A DNA stretch of 64,000 nt. It comes from Volvox africanus. Taxonomy: Eukaryota > Chlorophyta > Chlorophyceae > Chlamydomonadales > Volvocaceae. Shown here piece by piece: positions 61,501 through 64,000 of the stretch. Location: assembly GCA_030268105.1 (NCBI GenBank), contig BSDZ01000010.1, forward strand, positions 5,005,001-5,069,000, read 5' to 3'. The first letter of the stretch is position 1. Each line of letters starts with the position of its first letter. The translations under genes and the position numbers were made by a program. The notes under the pieces are model-generated. The model had not been told where the DNA came from. It worked only from the letters and a program-made list of their open reading frames with translations, and searched no databases.

Positions 61501-63435
61501 GAAGATGGCTGTGACTGTGAAAAGCTGGGTTTAGCAGAGGGTAGAGAAAAGGTCAGCAAGATACCCCAGATTGGACTTTTCAGGATTGCCGCAACAAGGG
61601 CTGAGATTAAGAGGGCTGTGCTTTGCCACCATTTCGTACGGTATGCAAGCATAAATGCTTGTTCGTGCTTTGATATGATATGATGGGCCGGGCATCAAAC
61701 GGTATCATGGGCAACTTGCACCTTGACCGCCACCGACATGCCCAGGAAATTGAACATCAGCATGTAGCTGAAACTGGATAGGATGGGTCAAGTACAAGCG
61801 AGTGGGCGTCAGGCAATCCCACGATACCCTGCAGGAAGGTACTGGGCAGTGGGCACATAAGCAGAGTTCTTGGGCCGTTGGGTTACCTCCTCCCGCGAGA
61901 CCCAAGCTGATTTTGCGCATTGCTACTGTTTTATGAATACTTGAACACTTGTAAATATATGGAATGTAAAACAATCTTAAGCTCACGGGGAGGAAAAACG
62001 GCTTCAACCCTAACTTGAACCCAAAAGTGTAAGGTTTCTTATAGAGAGGTGTAGTCAGTTCAATATGAAATATTAATTAGGACTCTGTCGTGCTACCCTT
62101 AATGTTTAGTTTTGCATGTCTCACGTACACCTCTAGGGCTTTCTGACCTCGCCGGGGGCAACCGAAAGGCGTAGATTAGGTGACACTAAGCGATTGCAGC
62201 GAATATTACTTTGGAACAGGAACGGACTCTGATATTTTTTAAACATCTCGCCGAAATGAAGCCTTCAGGACATAGCCCTACTTGTCCATTTCTATGCAGC
62301 TTTGAGAAAGTTAGCTCATCATGGATTTAATTGGCATAAATTGTACCAATAATACATACTTAGCTACTCGTCGACACAATGTTGGCAATCTTCCACGATG
62401 CACTTTTTCTCCATACCAGGAAACATCTTCACTACTTCATAGGATAAACAAGAATGAATGCTAGAGGGTTCGAGATATGTTTTTCTTCTTACGGTCAGCT
62501 GAATTTCCAAACACACCTATAGTACTATCGTAATGGAGTTATGGCGATGCTACCCATCAGATGCGTATGCAATAATTCCTATTTGCATGATCTTCTGAAG
62601 CAGAGGTAAGATAACCCCTGAACTCTGACTTCTGTACCCATCGACTTCTAAATGATGCAGGCTCCAAAATTTCCTATAACCCTACTGCATTGGCCTTGCA
62701 ATCCAGATTCCTTAAATATGTTATTTGGGTAGGTCATTAGCCCAGTATTCTGGGGCATTTCAACCGGACCTGGTAGAAGCGCTGTCGTCGAAGCTAGACA
62801 GCTCCGCAGCCTTGGTCCAAGGTTAAAAGCGCATTTTGGCATTGGTCAGCATCTCCTCTCTAGAGGAGCGTAGCGTCGTGGTCCATTTTGGAAGCAGTCG
62901 ACGCGTGTTAGTGCACGCTCGCTGTCAGCCTCTCTTGCGTCCACTCAGATGGGGTCGATGGCACCTGCCGCGCTAAGCCTGGTTAAAAGCAGCGCTGAAT
63001 TACAACGAGCGATTGGCGAGGTCAGTGAAATTGAGGTGCAGGGGCGCGTGTAAGCGGTACATAAGCGTCGTTACAACGAGGAAACGGTATTGGCGCTTTT
63101 GCCATGCAACTTCAGCACTTCAGTAAGGAGTGGGGATATCCTTGGCACGTAAGCGTGAAGATTGTCGTTTACATTGTAATTGCAAGGTTAGGAGCAGAGG
63201 CAGCTTTTTGTCCGGTCCGTGGGACATTCTGCCAGCAAGGCTTTTGAGGAATGACATGGTCCCGTTTCTAAGTCCCTCCAACAGCGGACAACATGACAAA
63301 ATTACAGCATGACAAATTACAGCATGACAAATTTACAGCATGACAAATTTTGACTCAGTCACTAAGTCCCTTGGATCGCCCAACCCCATCCGCTCCCCAG
63401 GCCGGGCCAACCGGGGCGACATCCCCCTTCCCCAG
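58558..63435. other. No confident gene (4.9 kb)
   Basis: Contains the 3' flank of the channel gene, a GC/GT microsatellite at 60299-60350 and a GATGATGAT tract at 60775-60830. Possible coding fragments without recognised family: 60550-60770 (+), 61142-61486 (+), and a hydrophobic minus-strand segment near 61775-61700 reading YMLMFNFLGMSVAVKVQV. A 15-16 bp CATGACAAATTACAG repeat of three to four units sits at 63290-63347. Confidence 0.4.
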
Positions 63436-63697
63436 GTTCCAAAAAAAGGCGGCCCGTATTTCAGAACTGCTTCTGGAGAACAGCACCACGAAGGACAAAC
63501 TCGAGGCCTTGGACGCGGCGGAGGACGCCCAGCTGGAGCCACGTCAAGTCGGAAATCCGATGTGGAAGAGCTCCCTTGATGAATCTTTGGCAGACTCCAT
63601 CTCGCCGCGTGGCACCGGACAGGGCACCGAGGGCGGCGTCTCGGGGAAGCATCAGTGGAGGAAGCTCAACAAGGCAATCGTGGCAACCAAAGTGCTG
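63436..63697 (+). CDS. Exon of an unrecognised gene
   Basis: Bounded by a polypyrimidine tract with CCCCAG acceptor and by a GTGGGT donor. It reads FQKKAARISELLLENSTTKD and KLEALDAAEDAQLEPRQV, then HQWRKLNKAIVATKVL. The composition is charged and alpha-helical with no domain I recognise. The exon carries one extra base at the start (phase 2 entry) and exits in phase 0. Downstream exons presumably lie beyond 64000. Confidence 0.45.
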
Positions 63698-64000
63698 GTG
63701 GGTGGTGCTTGCGATGAAACGTTTTCCTGCCAGCAATGTCATACAGTGCTAGGAAAGGCTAAGGCCAAGGATAAGGATAAGGCTACGACGCCAGTGCTAA
63801 GCATATAAAATTCTGAAATGCATGAAAGCTTATTGACTTACAAGAAAACGAATACTGGCCATTTCGTGTCATTACGTGATGCGCGGCTACGAGACGATTC
63901 TTGGCAGCTCTGGTAACTCGTTCAACAAGGCGTAGGTGAGGCCGTGGGGTGGGTGTCGGCCTGTTGATGGCAGGTTCATCCAGCAGCTCCTCACCCGCGC

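Overview
This window is eukaryotic nuclear DNA. The genes are cut into many exons with GT..AG introns, usually GTGAGT/GTGCGT-type donors. There are no operons. GC-rich coding sequence alternates with long GT, CT, ATT and GGGA arrays. The gene set (organelle-type RecG helicase, bacterial-type TruA pseudouridine synthase, plant-type Shaker K+ channel with ankyrin repeats, SERINC) points to a green alga. A volvocine alga related to Volvox or Chlamydomonas is my inference; no marker gene in the window proves it.
Layout. 18-4117 (-): TruA-like tRNA pseudouridine synthase. 4611-5385 (-): an unrecognised, weakly supported gene. 6110-10542 (+): DEDDh (DnaQ/RNase T-type) 3'-5' exonuclease, four exons with matching phases. 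11879-20265 (+): RecG-type DNA helicase, same strand, about 1.3 kb downstream. 20985-24015: Ty3/gypsy-type LTR retrotransposon with large deletions, flanked by a 5-bp target duplication and inserted into an older degenerate tandem repeat. 24500-26390: broken coiled-coil gene with an inverted duplicate of one exon. 28200-29681 (+): C-terminal exons of a SERINC membrane protein. 30181-31026: 84-copy 10-bp minisatellite. 33206-33598 (-): single-exon RBX1-like RING protein that has lost the ligands of the third zinc site. 34296-35290: duplicated C-rich low-complexity block. 35830-41203 (-): two degenerate retroelement-like coding relics. 41204-45383: no confident gene. 45384-58557 (+): an 18-exon, 1717-residue voltage/cyclic-nucleotide-type K+ channel with ankyrin repeats, every exon junction phase-compatible. 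58558-63435: no confident gene. 63436-63697 (+): one exon of an unrecognised gene that appears to continue past the window.
How the genes relate: the exonuclease and RecG helicase lie head-to-tail and both act on DNA ends or branched DNA, so a shared role in organellar or nuclear DNA recombination and repair is possible but not shown. The other genes look like unrelated neighbours. The most notable features are the GLGD-type selectivity filter in the K+ channel, the zinc-site loss in the RBX1-like protein, a perfect 201-bp inverted repeat copy 48.7 kb apart, and a dispersed repeat whose copy spans a RecG splice acceptor.
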